Assembly: GCA_964465065.1 (NCBI GenBank)
Contig: CAYXHZ010000067.1
Span: 1-16,768 of the forward strand
Length of the DNA: 16,768 bases
DNA from: CAYMND01 sp964465065
Lineage (GTDB): Bacteria; Acidobacteriota; Aminicenantia; UBA2199
Direction of reading: 5' to 3'
Below are positions 1-8,437 of the stretch, piece by piece. The notes under the pieces were generated by a model. The model ran no database searches and was not told the origin of the DNA. It worked only from the letters and a program-made list of their open reading frames with translations. Within the stretch, counting starts at the first letter, position 1; each line of letters opens with the position of its first letter. Position numbers and translations under genes: made by a program.

Positions 1-2783
1 TCGGTGATCGAGGTCATCTGCCCGAAAGGACGGGCGGAATTGCTGGTACTGGTTTCGACCATGTCGGCCACGCCGGAGTTGAAAACGTTGAAGGCCTGCA
101 GAAACAGGGCAAACCGGACATTCTTGATCTTGAATTCTTTTTCCAGGGCCAGGTCCAGATTGAACTGATCCGGCAGGGTGTATGCGCCGCGGGAGCCGAC
201 GATGATATCCTGATCGGATATACCTTTGAGCGTCAAACCCTCTTCGTCGCTGTTGAGAGAGCGGCTATAGGGGTTTCCCGATTTGAACATGGCCACGCCG
301 GAAATGTTGATGCCCCAGGGACCCTTGACCAGACCCAGCACCTTGAGGTTGTGACGGCGGTCGTTGCCCAGCAGACCGATGGCGTTGACATGCATGTTCG
401 GATTGTCGTAATACCCGGTGATGCCGCTGGTACTGTTGAAACTGGTGTTGATCAGCCCTTCGAGCTTGGACAGGACATAGGAAACTTCCATCATCCAGCC
501 CTTGGAAAACCGTTTCTTGACGATCACTTCCATGGCCTTGTAGTCGCGGGCCTTGCCTTTGATGTTGATCAGCGCGTATTTGCTCGGTAAAAGACGATTG
601 ATCTTCTCGTAAAAATAGCAGGTTTCGCCGGTCATCGGATCCGAGACCGGCACTTTCTGCCAGTTGGTCCAGATCAGCTGACCGTCGTTCATCAGGGCAT
701 CCATATCCAAGGCGTTAGTGTCGGCGTCCTCGATAATGTTGCGTTTTTCCTTGTAGATTCCCCGCAGGGTGAACGACCAGTCCTCGAACAGTTCCCGTTC
801 CAGACTGGCCGTGAATTCATCCTCGTAGGGGGCGGTCGGTTCCTGGCCGTTGTAGCCGAGCGTTCCGGCCTCGGGCAGACTGAAATTGTCCAGATCCAGC
901 AGATTGATGTCGCTGTCCACATAAGCGGAGTACATGGCATAGCTGTTGGGATTGACCGTGTTGAAATACTGAGTCAGCAGGGCTTCGTAGTAGCGGCCGT
1001 AGCTGCCCTTGAGTACAGTCCTGCCGTCGCCGGCGAAGTCGTAGCTGAAAGCCAAGCGCGGCGAGAGGCAGTTCCAGGTCATGGCCGTGAATTGTTTGAG
1101 AACCGCCGAATTGGACATCGGGTAGTCGGTGCCGAAATAATCAGGCAGGAAGTAGCCGCTGGCATCCTCGTTCTGGGCGGGAATGATGCCCTTGCTGTTG
1201 GTGTAGCGCAGACCCAGAGTCAGGGTCAGTTTGCGGGTCGGGGTCCAGGTGTCCTGCAGATAGACGGAGAGGTTCTGCATCTTCTCTTTGGATATAGTAT
1301 CGCTGTAAAATTGGGCATAGAATGGATCGCCGGCCCAATAGTAGATGTAATAAGCCTGGAAACCGGGCATCAGAGACGATTCCGGGCCTTCGAAATCGAG
1401 GTTGCGCTCGCCTTCGGAAATGTTCAGGTCGGCACCGGCCTTCCACTCGTGCTGGCCGATGAAATCGTCCATGAACAGGGTGAAATCGGTCTGAAACTGC
1501 AGGTGGCTGCGCTTGTAGATGGAGGAGTAGCCGGCGCTGGAGCCGGGCAGGGCGTTGCTGGTGAGGTAATCTTCCATGTAGGCATTGCCGTTTTTGGTGT
1601 GCATGCCGAAATTGACGGGAGCCGAAGCGAACTTGAGACTGCCGAAGAGGTTGTTGCTGAAGGTGTGCGACCAGTCGAAGTTGAAGGCGTGATTGACACC
1701 GTCCTGCTTGTAGGTGGACGTCTCCACCTGATTGTTGGCCGCCCCGCGATGGTTGTAGATCAGATCGGAATAGTTGTAGGAAAAATAGACCTTGTCCTTG
1801 GGACCGGGCTGCCAGGTCAATTTTCCGTAGATGAACGGTTCCTGGCTGTCGAAAGGGATCTCATCTCCGTTGTAAGGATAGCCCTGGACGTAGGTCTCGG
1901 ATTTCATCAGGTTGTAACTGCCGAAAAACCACAGTTTGTTCTTGACGATCGGGCCGCCCAGCGAGACGGCCGGGTTGAAGTTGAATTTCTCGCCGCTGGC
2001 CGAGCCCTCCAGAACCGTACCCTTGGTGTTGTCGCCGTTGAAGCTCTCGTGGTTGTAGTAGACAGCCGCCGAACCGGAAAATTCGTTACCGCCGGACTTG
2101 GTGACGGCGTTGACGATGGCTCCGCCTGAAGAGGCCTGGTCGGCACCGATGCCGCCGACACTGACGGCCACTTCCTGCAGCACTTCGGCCGCCGGAGTCG
2201 TGCCGCGGGTGCCGACGACCGGATCGTTGGTGTTCACGCCGTCGACGTTCCAGGCGTTGTTGCGTTCGCCGCCGCCGTGGGCAACCTCGTTCTGGACACC
2301 CGGGGTCAGGCTGAAGATGCCGGCCAGGTCGCGGTTGCGGGTCGGGATCGACTTGATCATCTCGGTCGAGATATTGGTGGTCTTGGCGGTCGCCTGGACG
2401 TCGATGGTCGGCGCCTTGCCGGAGACCTCGACATTTTCGGTCAGGGTGCCGAACTCCATGGCCACGCTCAGGTTGGTGGAGCCGCCGACGTTGACCGTGA
2501 TTCCTTTGCGGACCAGGGTCTTCATGCCGTCCAGGGTGAAGGTGATCGTGTAGACGCCGGGCGGCAGGTTGCGGAAGTGGAATTGACCGTCTTCGTTGGA
2601 GACCGTGGTCATTTTTTCCAAGACGATAGCCGGCGATCGGACATCGACCGTCACGCCGGGAATGGCGGAGCCGTCCTCGGCGACAACCGTGCCGCTGATG
2701 GTTCCGGTCTGGCTGAGCTGGGCGTTCAGCATGCCCATGCTCAACAACAGCAGAAGCAGAGAAAGCAAAAGTTTTCGATTCAT
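1..2783 (-). CDS. TonB-dependent receptor with N-terminal carboxypeptidase-regulatory-like domain (C-terminus missing)
   Basis: Outer-membrane receptor or transporter of the large Oar-like type. The reverse frame is open for 927 codons from ATG 2783 and runs off the window edge. A signal peptide occupies residues 1-21 (MNRK, a poly-Leu core, then LNA before QLSQ). Next comes a beta-sandwich of the carboxypeptidase regulatory type, about residues 26-105 (TGTISGTVVAEDGSAIPGVT, ... NLPPGVYTITF). A plug-like region follows, containing SIPTRNRDLAGIFSLTPGVQ and a GGAIVNAVTKSGGNEFSGS motif. After that come many alternating aromatic beta-strands typical of the barrel (for example GKLTWQPGPKDKVYFSYNYS). 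I see no clear TonB box. The start is supported by AGGAGG four bases upstream. The gene is divergent from the protease operon. In this receptor class the substrate cannot be read from sequence and may be peptide, glycan or siderophore. Confidence 0.93.
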   Translation of the reverse strand, partial: MNRKLLLSLLLLLLSMGMLNAQLSQTGTISGTVVAEDGSAIPGVTVDVRSPAIVLEKMTTVSNEDGQFHFRNLPPGVYTITFTLDGMKTLVRKGITVNVGGSTNLSVAMEFGTLTENVEVSGKAPTIDVQATAKTTNISTEMIKSIPTRNRDLAGIFSLTPGVQNEVAHGGGERNNAWNVDGVNTNDPVVGTRGTTPAAEVLQEVAVSVGGIGADQASSGGAIVNAVTKSGGNEFSGSAAVYYNHESFNGDNTKGTVLEGSASGEKFNFNPAVSLGGPIVKNKLWFFGSYNLMKSETYVQGYPYNGDEIPFDSQEPFIYGKLTWQPGPKDKVYFSYNYSDLIYNHRGAANNQVETSTYKQDGVNHAFNFDWSHTFSNNLFGSLKFASAPVNFGMHTKNGNAYMEDYLTSNALPGSSAGYSSIYKRSHLQFQTDFTLFMDDFIGQHEWKAGADLNISEGERNLDFEGPESSLMPGFQAYYIYYWAGDPFYAQFYSDTISKEKMQNLSVYLQDTWTPTRKLTLTLGLRYTNSKGIIPAQNEDASGYFLPDYFGTDYPMSNSAVLKQFTAMTWNCLSPRLAFSYDFAGDGRTVLKGSYGRYYEALLTQYFNTVNPNSYAMYSAYVDSDINLLDLDNFSLPEAGTLGYNGQEPTAPYEDEFTASLERELFEDWSFTLRGIYKEKRNIIEDADTNALDMDALMNDGQLIWTNWQKVPVSDPMTGETCYFYEKINRLLPSKYALINIKGKARDYKAMEVIVKKRFSKGWMMEVSYVLSKLEGLINTSFNSTSGITGYYDNPNMHVNAIGLLGNDRRHNLKVLGLVKGPWGINISGVAMFKSGNPYSRSLNSDEEGLTLKGISDQDIIVGSRGAYTLPDQFNLDLALEKEFKIKNVRFALFLQAFNVFNSGVADMVETSTSNSARPFGQMTSIT

Positions 2784-2787
2784 GAAA

Positions 2788-2821
2788 CCTCCTAAAAGTT
2801 TACGCTTCAGTGTATAAGCGT
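2788..2821 (-). promoter_or_regulatory. Leader of the TonB receptor gene: SD plus a 6-bp inverted repeat
   Basis: CCTCCT at 2788-2793 reads AGGAGG on the minus strand, four bases from the receptor ATG. Just upstream, ACGCTT (2802-2807) and AAGCGT (2816-2821) form a perfect 6-bp inverted repeat around an 8-base spacer. The spacer-proximal bases read TATACA on the minus strand, so the repeat overlaps a possible -10 box. No convincing -35 sits at the right distance. It could be an operator or a leader hairpin, and neither is proven. Confidence 0.3.
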
Positions 2822-2883
2822 TCGCCTTTGCGATTGGATCGGGAATATCTTCCATTATTTGAAAACTGGAAACAGTTCCCGAG

Positions 2884-2934
2884 CCCGGGCCGGGCCGACG
2901 GCGGCGATGAGGCCGCCGTCATGTCCGGGTTTTT
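2884..2934 (+). terminator. Terminator-like hairpin with T-run inside the divergent intergenic region
   Basis: GACGGCGGC (2897-2905) and GCCGCCGTC (2912-2920) are exact reverse complements around the loop GATGAG. An outer CCCGG (2884-2888) pairs with CCGGG (2925-2929), and TTTTT follows at 2930-2934. This looks like an intrinsic terminator on the plus strand. No plus-strand gene ends here, and the M50 protease starts 38 bases later. It may be an attenuator in that gene's leader, or the remnant of a lost upstream gene. Confidence 0.4.
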
Positions 2935-2972
2935 CTTGAATAATCCCAGGGTCTATGGTACCTTTAGTACAC

Positions 2973-3641
2973 ATGAAAAGCGTACTGTTTTATCTGATTC
3001 AGCTGTTGTCTTTCCTGTTCGCCCTGTCGGTGCACGAGGCCTCGCACGCCTGGGTGGCCGACCGCTTCGGCGACTCCACCGCCCGACGCCTGGGCCGGGT
3101 GACCCTCAACCCCATCGCCCACATCGACCTGTTCGGCACCATCATTTTCCCGCTCATCCTGGCCATCACCGGCATGCCGGTTTTCGGCTGGGCCAAGCCG
3201 GTGCCGGTCAACCCCTACAACCTGCGCAACCCGCGCCGGGACTCGATGTGGGTGTCGGCCGCCGGTCCGGTTTCCAACCTGCTCGTGGCCACGATCGGAG
3301 CCATGCTGCTCAAATTGATCCCCTACGAGAACGCCGGCCTGCACATCGTCGGCATCATGGTTTCGTTCATCGTCTTCCTCAACATCGTCCTGGCGGTCTT
3401 CAACCTGATCCCCATCCCGCCGCTGGACGGCAGCGGCATCGTCGAGGGGCTGCTCAGGGGACAGGCGCTGGAAGGCTACCTGAGGCTCCGCCCGTACAGC
3501 ATGTTCATTCTGCTCGGCCTGATGTGGTTCGTCGGCCTGGGCAGGATCATCGCACCGGTGCTGGAATTCATCCTGCGTCTGCTCGGGGCCACCCGGGACG
3601 TCAACTTTTACTTCGCCGTCCTCAACCAGGTTCTGGGGTAA
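2973..3641 (+). CDS. Site-2-type intramembrane metalloprotease (peptidase M50 family)
   Basis: Predicted zinc metalloprotease embedded in the inner membrane, of the small M50 type without a PDZ domain (222 residues). The first membrane helix carries the zinc motif HEASH (HExxH, residues 21-25) within ALSVHEASHAWVADRFGD. The family's conserved GWAKPVPVNP segment follows, then VSAAGPVSNLLVA, and the second zinc-ligand motif appears as NLIPIPPLDG. Four to five hydrophobic helices are visible. I chose ATG 2973 (MKSVLFYLIQ) because it begins directly with the first helix. ATG 2955 is in frame and adds six residues (MVPLVH). Neither start has a clear Shine-Dalgarno sequence. The stop overlaps the scpA start by one base (TAATG), so the two are probably co-transcribed and translationally coupled. 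Substrates are unknown; relatives of this small type are often just called YwhC/Rip-like. Confidence 0.9.
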   Translation: MKSVLFYLIQLLSFLFALSVHEASHAWVADRFGDSTARRLGRVTLNPIAHIDLFGTIIFPLILAITGMPVFGWAKPVPVNPYNLRNPRRDSMWVSAAGPVSNLLVATIGAMLLKLIPYENAGLHIVGIMVSFIVFLNIVLAVFNLIPIPPLDGSGIVEGLLRGQALEGYLRLRPYSMFILLGLMWFVGLGRIIAPVLEFILRLLGATRDVNFYFAVLNQVLG

Positions 3642-4387
3642 TGGAACAGATCCAGCTGGAATTCGCCAGCGACGCTTTCCAGGTGCACACCGGCAAGTTC
3701 GAAGGTCCGCTCGACCTGTTGCTGCATCTGATCCGCAAGCGTCGCATGGACATCCTGGAGATCAGTTTGTCCGAGATCACCTCGGAATACCTGCACCATC
3801 TGGAGGACCGCAGCACCATCAATCCCTCGCGGGAGGGGGACTTCCTGATGACTGCGGCCACCCTGATCTACATCAAATCCCGGTCGCTGTTGCCGCGCCT
3901 GGCCGATTCCGGGGAGGACAGCCCCGAGCAGCAGCTGCTGCATTCCCTGGTCGAGTACGACAAGATCCAGAAGATCAGCTCCATGCTCAAGGAGATGGAG
4001 TCCGACGCCCTGCTGCTGTGGCACCGGGACTCCCTGGAAAATTCCTTTGCGGCCACCGAATACGATCTGGAGGATGTCAGCTCCTTTCAACTGGCTGAAC
4101 TGTTCATCAATCTGGTCAAGCGCCGCGAAAAAGACAACTCCCTGACCATCAGCGCCAAGAGTTATTCGATCGAGGCCAAAAAAAAGGAAATTCTGGAGCT
4201 GGTGAGCCGGGAAGGCTACCTCAATTTCAACCGCTACCTGGAGTCGCTTAGCGATATCCAGGACTTGCTGGTCAGCTTTTTCACCCTGCTGGAACTGGTC
4301 AAGCAGAAGCAACTCTCCGCCCTGCAGAAAAAACTGTTCGCGGACATCGATGTCTGGCCCAGGCTGGAAGGGGAGGTGCTGCAGTGA
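3641..4387 (+). CDS. scpA: Segregation and condensation protein A
   Basis: Kleisin subunit of the SMC-ScpAB condensin complex, which bridges the SMC heads and helps compact and segregate the chromosome. It has 248 residues, normal for the family. The N-terminal kleisin signature is clear: HTGKFEGPLDLLLHLIRKRR, then MDILEISLSEITSEYL, then FLMTAATLIYIKSRSLLPR. A variable charged middle section follows, and a C-terminal winged-helix region (about residues 165-248) contains KKKEILELVSREG and SFFTLLELVKQKQL. ATG 3641 shares a base with the stop of the M50 gene, and the scpA TGA overlaps the scpB GTG by four bases (GTGA). The order scpA-scpB matches the widespread arrangement. An in-frame extension upstream of 3641 exists, but it runs through the protease gene and is not coding. 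Confidence 0.96.
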   Translation: MEQIQLEFASDAFQVHTGKFEGPLDLLLHLIRKRRMDILEISLSEITSEYLHHLEDRSTINPSREGDFLMTAATLIYIKSRSLLPRLADSGEDSPEQQLLHSLVEYDKIQKISSMLKEMESDALLLWHRDSLENSFAATEYDLEDVSSFQLAELFINLVKRREKDNSLTISAKSYSIEAKKKEILELVSREGYLNFNRYLESLSDIQDLLVSFFTLLELVKQKQLSALQKKLFADIDVWPRLEGEVLQ

Positions 4388-4968
4388 GCGGCGCCGACTG
4401 GTCGCTGGACAGTCTGGACGGGCAACTGGCCTTTATCGAAGCGGTGTTGTTCGTCGCCAAGGAACCGATCGCCCCGGAACGGTTCTTCGATTTTTTTCAG
4501 TTCACGGAGATCGCTCAGTTGGAACGCTTGCTGGACAGCTTCGAAAAACGCATCGCCGAAACGCACCGCGGCCTGTGCCTGCAACGGGTTGGCGGCGGCC
4601 TGCAGCTGGTCACCCGGGCCGATATTCACGACGGCCTCAAGGAATTCTTCACCGTCAAGACTTCTTCCCGTCTGACCCTGGCTTCCTTGGAATCCCTGGC
4701 CATCGTCGCCTACCGGCAGCCGGCCACCATCGCCGAAATTTCCGACCTGCGCGGAGTCAACTCCACCCAGGCCGTAAAAACCCTGCTGCAGAAAAAGCTG
4801 GTCAAGATCACCGGTCGCAAGAAGGTGCCCGGCCGGCCGGCCATGTACGGCACCACCAAGCAGTTTCTGCTGTACTTCGGGCTCAACGATCTCAGCGAAC
4901 TGCCTTCGCTCGAGGAGTTGACCGAAATGTTCGAAGAGAAGGAACAGCCTTCCCTGTTCACCATGTGA
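4384..4968 (+). CDS. scpB: Segregation and condensation protein B
   Basis: Winged-helix partner of ScpA in the SMC condensin complex. It has 194 residues with two winged-helix domains. The N-terminal one starts LAFIEAVLFVAKEPIAPERF. The C-terminal one carries the strongly conserved LESLAIVAYRQPATIAEISD, RGVNSTQAVKTLLQKKLVKI and the wing GRKKVPGRPAMYGTTKQFL. The start is GTG 4384, inside the end of scpA (four-base GTGA overlap), which implies translational coupling. Its own TGA at 4966-4968 makes a second GTGA with a possible GTG start of the next gene. Confidence 0.96.
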   Translation: MSGADWSLDSLDGQLAFIEAVLFVAKEPIAPERFFDFFQFTEIAQLERLLDSFEKRIAETHRGLCLQRVGGGLQLVTRADIHDGLKEFFTVKTSSRLTLASLESLAIVAYRQPATIAEISDLRGVNSTQAVKTLLQKKLVKITGRKKVPGRPAMYGTTKQFLLYFGLNDLSELPSLEELTEMFEEKEQPSLFTM

Positions 4969-4991
4969 TCAGGGAGACAAGTGCGGACGAT

Positions 4992-5765
4992 ATGAATGGA
5001 CTGATCGATTTCCACTGTCATCTGGACGACGAGGATTTCGCGCTGGACCGCCACGAAATCATCGCCCGCTGCGCCGCCGCCGGTTATGAAAGACTGGTCG
5101 TGGTGGCAGATCCCTACAATCCGGACTCGATCGCTACGACGCTGGCCTTGTTGGAACGGTACGATCTGGTTCTGGGCATGTGCGCCGCCCACCCCCATGC
5201 CGCCAAAGATTACGACGCCGGGGTCGAAGAACGCATTCGGCGGCTGCTGGCCAACGAGAAATGCATCGCCGTCGGCGAGGCGGGCCTGGATTACCATTAC
5301 GATCTGTCGCCGCGTGATGTGCAGCGCCGGGTTTTCGCCCGGCAGATCGAGCTGGCGGTCCAACACGCTCGGCCCTTGGTCATCCATTCCCGTCAGGCCG
5401 AAGACGATGTCCTGGCCCTGCTCGACGAGCAGAATTTTTCCGGACCGGTCGTCTTCCATTGCTACACGGGATCGGCCGGTCATGCCCGCAGGATCCTGGA
5501 CCGCGGCGGCTATCTGTCCTTTTCGGGTATCATCACCTTCCCCAAGGCCGAAGAGTTGCGCGAACTGCTCGCCGATACGCCGCTCGAGCGTCTGTTTGTC
5601 GAGACCGACGCCCCGTACCTGGCGCCGGTGCCGCTGCGCGGGCAGCGCAATTCACCGGAATTTCTGCCGCATACCCTGCAAAAGGCGGCCGAGGTCAAGG
5701 GACTCGGCCAAGCCGCCTTGATCGAGCAGATCCGACGCAATTTCCAGGCTGTCTTTGCAGGCTGA
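4992..5765 (+). CDS. TatD family metal-dependent hydrolase (putative deoxyribonuclease)
   Basis: A cytosolic TIM-barrel hydrolase of 257 residues, usual for TatD/YcfH enzymes, which use two metal ions; several members act as 3'-5' DNases. Visible metal ligands and motifs are HxH in DFHCHLDD (H8, H10), E96 in VGEAGLDYHYD, H132 in VIHSRQAEDD, H156 in VFHCYTGS, and D206 in FVETDAPYLAP. ATG 4992 is preferred because TatD proteins start close to the HxH strand. A GTG at 4965 is in frame and overlaps the scpB stop by four bases (GTGA), as scpA and scpB do, so a nine-residue longer form is possible. AGGGAG at 4971-4976 is rather far from the ATG. The gene is last in the M50-scpA-scpB operon, and its exact substrate is not readable. 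Confidence 0.92.
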   Translation: MNGLIDFHCHLDDEDFALDRHEIIARCAAAGYERLVVVADPYNPDSIATTLALLERYDLVLGMCAAHPHAAKDYDAGVEERIRRLLANEKCIAVGEAGLDYHYDLSPRDVQRRVFARQIELAVQHARPLVIHSRQAEDDVLALLDEQNFSGPVVFHCYTGSAGHARRILDRGGYLSFSGIITFPKAEELRELLADTPLERLFVETDAPYLAPVPLRGQRNSPEFLPHTLQKAAEVKGLGQAALIEQIRRNFQAVFAG

Positions 5766-5855
5766 GCTGTCCTAAAATGGATACAAAACGAGCACAGGAT
5801 CCTGGCAGCTGTCTTGCATATTTCAGTGTACAGTCACGCTTACGGGAGGTATGAC
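5766..5855 (+). other. Intergenic gap between tatD-family gene and the FecR module
   Basis: Ninety noncoding bases. GGGAGG at 5844-5849 is a good ribosome binding site, six bases before ATG 5856. I found no well-spaced -35/-10 pair and no hairpin with a T-run, so transcription from the upstream operon into the FecR module cannot be excluded. Confidence 0.5.
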
Positions 5856-7505
5856 ATGAAATCAAGATTGCTGATTCTGATGCTGATCGTATTGATGGTG
5901 TCCTGGACGATGCTGAGCGCCGAGGAGCTTGTCTCGGTGGCCCATGTATCCTACCTGGAAGGCAGCATGCTCATCACCAATCGGGACGGCATCGAACATC
6001 AGGCCACGATCAATTTTCCGGTAGTCAGCGGGGATATTCTGCGCACCAATGGGGAAGGGCGCGCCGAAATCCAGTTCGGTAACGGGACCTTGGTCCGGAT
6101 CGATCAGAACAGCGAACTGCTGGTCGGTACCATTCTGGCGCCGCTGCTGAGTTACGAGAACTGGAACGTGACCACCTTGAGACTGGAGACCGGCGTCGTC
6201 TACGTCATCAGCAACACCTATGAACGGGAGATGCTGCAGTTGGTCAGTTCGGATGTGGCGGTCCGGTTTCCGCGCAATACCAATGTCGAGATCCGGGTCG
6301 ATCCGCAGGCCGGTTCCCGGGTCATCAGTCACTGGGGCAAGGCGGACCTGCTGATCGTCGATGAAGCCGGCCAGGAGCATGTTTATTCTGTGAAAGGCAA
6401 AAACGCCTGCCTGGTGAACAAGAGCGGCAATTTGACGGCGGAGCCTTATATTCAGGGAGGGCATTTCTGGCTGTGGAACGAGGGGGTCAACAACCATTTT
6501 AAGGCACTTCACGAGGGGAAAAGCTTCCTGCCGGACAAAATCGTCCGTCACGCCCATCTCCAGCTTTGGGCCGAACGTTGGAGCAGTCTGTTCGGGGAAT
6601 GGATCTACGACAAGATGTTCGGCTACATCTGGAAGCCGCGGGGCGATTTCGCCATGGACCGTACCCGGAGACCCTTCTACAACGGCCGGCTGGTCACCAT
6701 TAACGGGCAGCAATACGTGGTCCCCGATTATCCATGGGCCTGGGCGCCGGCGCACCTGGGCACCTGGGTGTTCCTCAAGAAATGGGGCTGGACCTGGATT
6801 CCGGGACAAGGCGGCGGCGATATCTTCACGCCCACGACGATCACCCTGATGGAATGGCTGTGGCGGGTATGGGGCTCGCCTTCCTGTTATTACGCCTATC
6901 TCGACGGCGGAATCGGCGGCTGGCGCAGGCACTACCAGGCCATGTACGGCTCCGACCGGCCTTTCGACCTCGAGGGGGTGCCCACGGCGGTGCGCACCAT
7001 CCTGCACAAACTGGAGCTGACCCATCCGCATCAGGTCAAGCAGCTGCTGGACGAACAGAGCGACGAGTTCATCAACAAAGACGAGTACGCCCCGAACCGG
7101 GTCGTTAAAAAAGAATTGCCGCCTCTTCAGCCGGCGCTCGGCGGGCAGTCCCCCAAGCCTGTGGGGCTGCAGCTGATCCAGAAGGGCAGCGGTCAGGGGG
7201 TCGGACAGGCCATCAAGCTGCGCCACGACTGGAATCCGGATCGGCAGTGGGCCAGCCGGAATCGGGTCGAGATCCTCTATTCCTCGCAGAGCAATTCGAT
7301 CATCGTTCCCCAGAAGAAACTCGACTCGGCAAACATGACCAGCCGGGAGCGCAGCATGATCTTCAGGTCTGTTCATGGCCGCGGAAATTCGGGGCCGAAC
7401 GGAACCTATGGGAACGGTACTTCATCCGCTAATGCCACCGCAAGCGGCTCGGCCGTCTCCAGCGGGGATTCGGGCAGCGGCAGTTCATCCAAAGACAAGA
7501 AGTAG
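5856..7505 (+). CDS. Secreted FecR-domain protein with Trp-rich (DUF6600-like) region
   Basis: Exported protein of 549 residues. The signal peptide is residues 1-22 (KSRLLILMLIVLMVSW core, cleavage after MLSA). A FecR-like beta domain spans about residues 45-150, with PVVSGDILRTNGEGRAEIQF, NGTLVRIDQNSELLV and LRLETGVVYV. Residues 245-360 are rich in Trp and Tyr and contain GYIWKPRGDF, WAWAPAHLGTWVFLKKWGWT and WLWRVWG. This resembles the W/Y repeats found after FecR domains in DUF6600-type proteins. The tail is Ser/Gly/Asn-rich and ends in KDKK. Unlike iron-signalling FecR there is no cytoplasmic anti-sigma part, no internal membrane helix and no sigma factor gene nearby, so a structural envelope role is more likely than signalling. 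The start at 5856 has GGGAGG six bases upstream. The next gene follows after 11 bases. Confidence 0.82.
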   Translation: MKSRLLILMLIVLMVSWTMLSAEELVSVAHVSYLEGSMLITNRDGIEHQATINFPVVSGDILRTNGEGRAEIQFGNGTLVRIDQNSELLVGTILAPLLSYENWNVTTLRLETGVVYVISNTYEREMLQLVSSDVAVRFPRNTNVEIRVDPQAGSRVISHWGKADLLIVDEAGQEHVYSVKGKNACLVNKSGNLTAEPYIQGGHFWLWNEGVNNHFKALHEGKSFLPDKIVRHAHLQLWAERWSSLFGEWIYDKMFGYIWKPRGDFAMDRTRRPFYNGRLVTINGQQYVVPDYPWAWAPAHLGTWVFLKKWGWTWIPGQGGGDIFTPTTITLMEWLWRVWGSPSCYYAYLDGGIGGWRRHYQAMYGSDRPFDLEGVPTAVRTILHKLELTHPHQVKQLLDEQSDEFINKDEYAPNRVVKKELPPLQPALGGQSPKPVGLQLIQKGSGQGVGQAIKLRHDWNPDRQWASRNRVEILYSSQSNSIIVPQKKLDSANMTSRERSMIFRSVHGRGNSGPNGTYGNGTSSANATASGSAVSSGDSGSGSSSKDKK

Positions 7506-7516
7506 AGGGTGATTCG

Positions 7517-8389
7517 ATGGCAGCACAGCCGCAAAAAAAAATCGTTCTGTCACTGATCCTGATCGGCTGGCTGCCGATATCGGTCAAAGCGCTGGAATGG
7601 CGTTTGTACATGGGGGCCGGCTTGGGGACGACATTCGGCAAACAGCCGGCCCTGACCGGCTCTTCATCCTGGGAGGCCAGCGAAGACGGTTTCGTCTACA
7701 TCAGCATGATGGAAAAAAACGAGACCGTCTTCAGCGGCAATGCTTCCTGGTACAATCTGAACCTCGGTCTGGAGTCCTGGTTGTCCTCGCAGTGGGGTCT
7801 ATCGCTGACCGCGGGCTGGGTGCCGACTTCCCGGCTACGGGTCGACAATCAGTACCGGCTCGATTTTCTGTGGTACGACGGTGAAGCGGGTTATCGACGT
7901 CGCATGTATTCGTCCGCCGGTAATGTCAACCGCTTCCACGTCGATCTGCTGCTCAACCGCCGCTTCTTTCTGGGCTACCGTCTGAGTGCCATCGCCTCGG
8001 CCGGAGCCGGTCTGCATCGGTTCAACGGCCGGTTCGACCGCGATCTTGGCTGGGCGGCCACCGCCAGCGGCGAACGGTATTACTTCGATCTTTTCCGCTT
8101 GCCGCTGCGTGCGGAGATTTCCGATATCCGTCTGGTCGGACAGTTGGGACTGGCCGTCGAGTACCGCCTGTCGCGAACGCTCAGCGGCCGTTTGGGCATA
8201 TCCTGCTGGCTGGCCAAAAGTTTCCGGGTTCCGTATCGATTGCTGGATGAAACGCAGAGTTACATCGGCCAGGAGGGACATCTGGTTCTGACCGATGTCC
8301 GAGACCTTCTGAGCGAACGGGAGCTGCAGTCCGTGACGATAGATCCCGGTGCCCTGAGGTTGGTTGCCGGTCTGAGTCTGTGGCTGTAG
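7517..8389 (+). CDS. Predicted outer-membrane beta-barrel protein
   Basis: A 290-residue exported protein with no family I can name. A signal peptide is clear: KK then IVLSLILIGWLPI, with likely cleavage after VKA (residue 25). The mature part has short alternating hydrophobic/polar strands rich in Tyr, Trp, Gly and Arg, such as WRLYMGAGLGTTFG, SWYNLNLGLESWL, WGLSLTAGWVP, FFLGYRLSAIASAGAGLHRF and LVGQLGLAVEYRLSRTLSGR. It ends in a final strand, LRLVAGLSLWL. Length and pattern fit a small barrel of about 8-12 strands. It lies 11 bases after the FecR-type gene, so the pair is probably one transcript and may act together at the outer membrane. GAGGG lies upstream of ATG 7517 as a ribosome site. 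Confidence 0.65.
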   Translation: MAAQPQKKIVLSLILIGWLPISVKALEWRLYMGAGLGTTFGKQPALTGSSSWEASEDGFVYISMMEKNETVFSGNASWYNLNLGLESWLSSQWGLSLTAGWVPTSRLRVDNQYRLDFLWYDGEAGYRRRMYSSAGNVNRFHVDLLLNRRFFLGYRLSAIASAGAGLHRFNGRFDRDLGWAATASGERYYFDLFRLPLRAEISDIRLVGQLGLAVEYRLSRTLSGRLGISCWLAKSFRVPYRLLDETQSYIGQEGHLVLTDVRDLLSERELQSVTIDPGALRLVAGLSLWL

Positions 8390-8437
8390 GCTCAAGTCCG
8401 CTGAGCTTTGCTCCGAAATACAGGGCAAGGTGAACGG

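Noticed and set aside
1092..2129. Plus-strand open frame of 345 codons
   Set aside because: Antisense to the TonB receptor gene. The low-complexity Val/Gly/Ala/Glu pattern is typical of a mirror frame.
2810..3640. Upstream in-frame extension of scpA
   Set aside because: It would run through the M50 protease gene in another frame. The ScpA family begins at ATG 3641, which is coupled to the protease stop.
5862..7376. Minus-strand open frame of 504 codons
   Set aside because: Antisense to the FecR-domain gene, which has a signal peptide, a domain match and a good ribosome site. The antisense product shows nothing recognisable.
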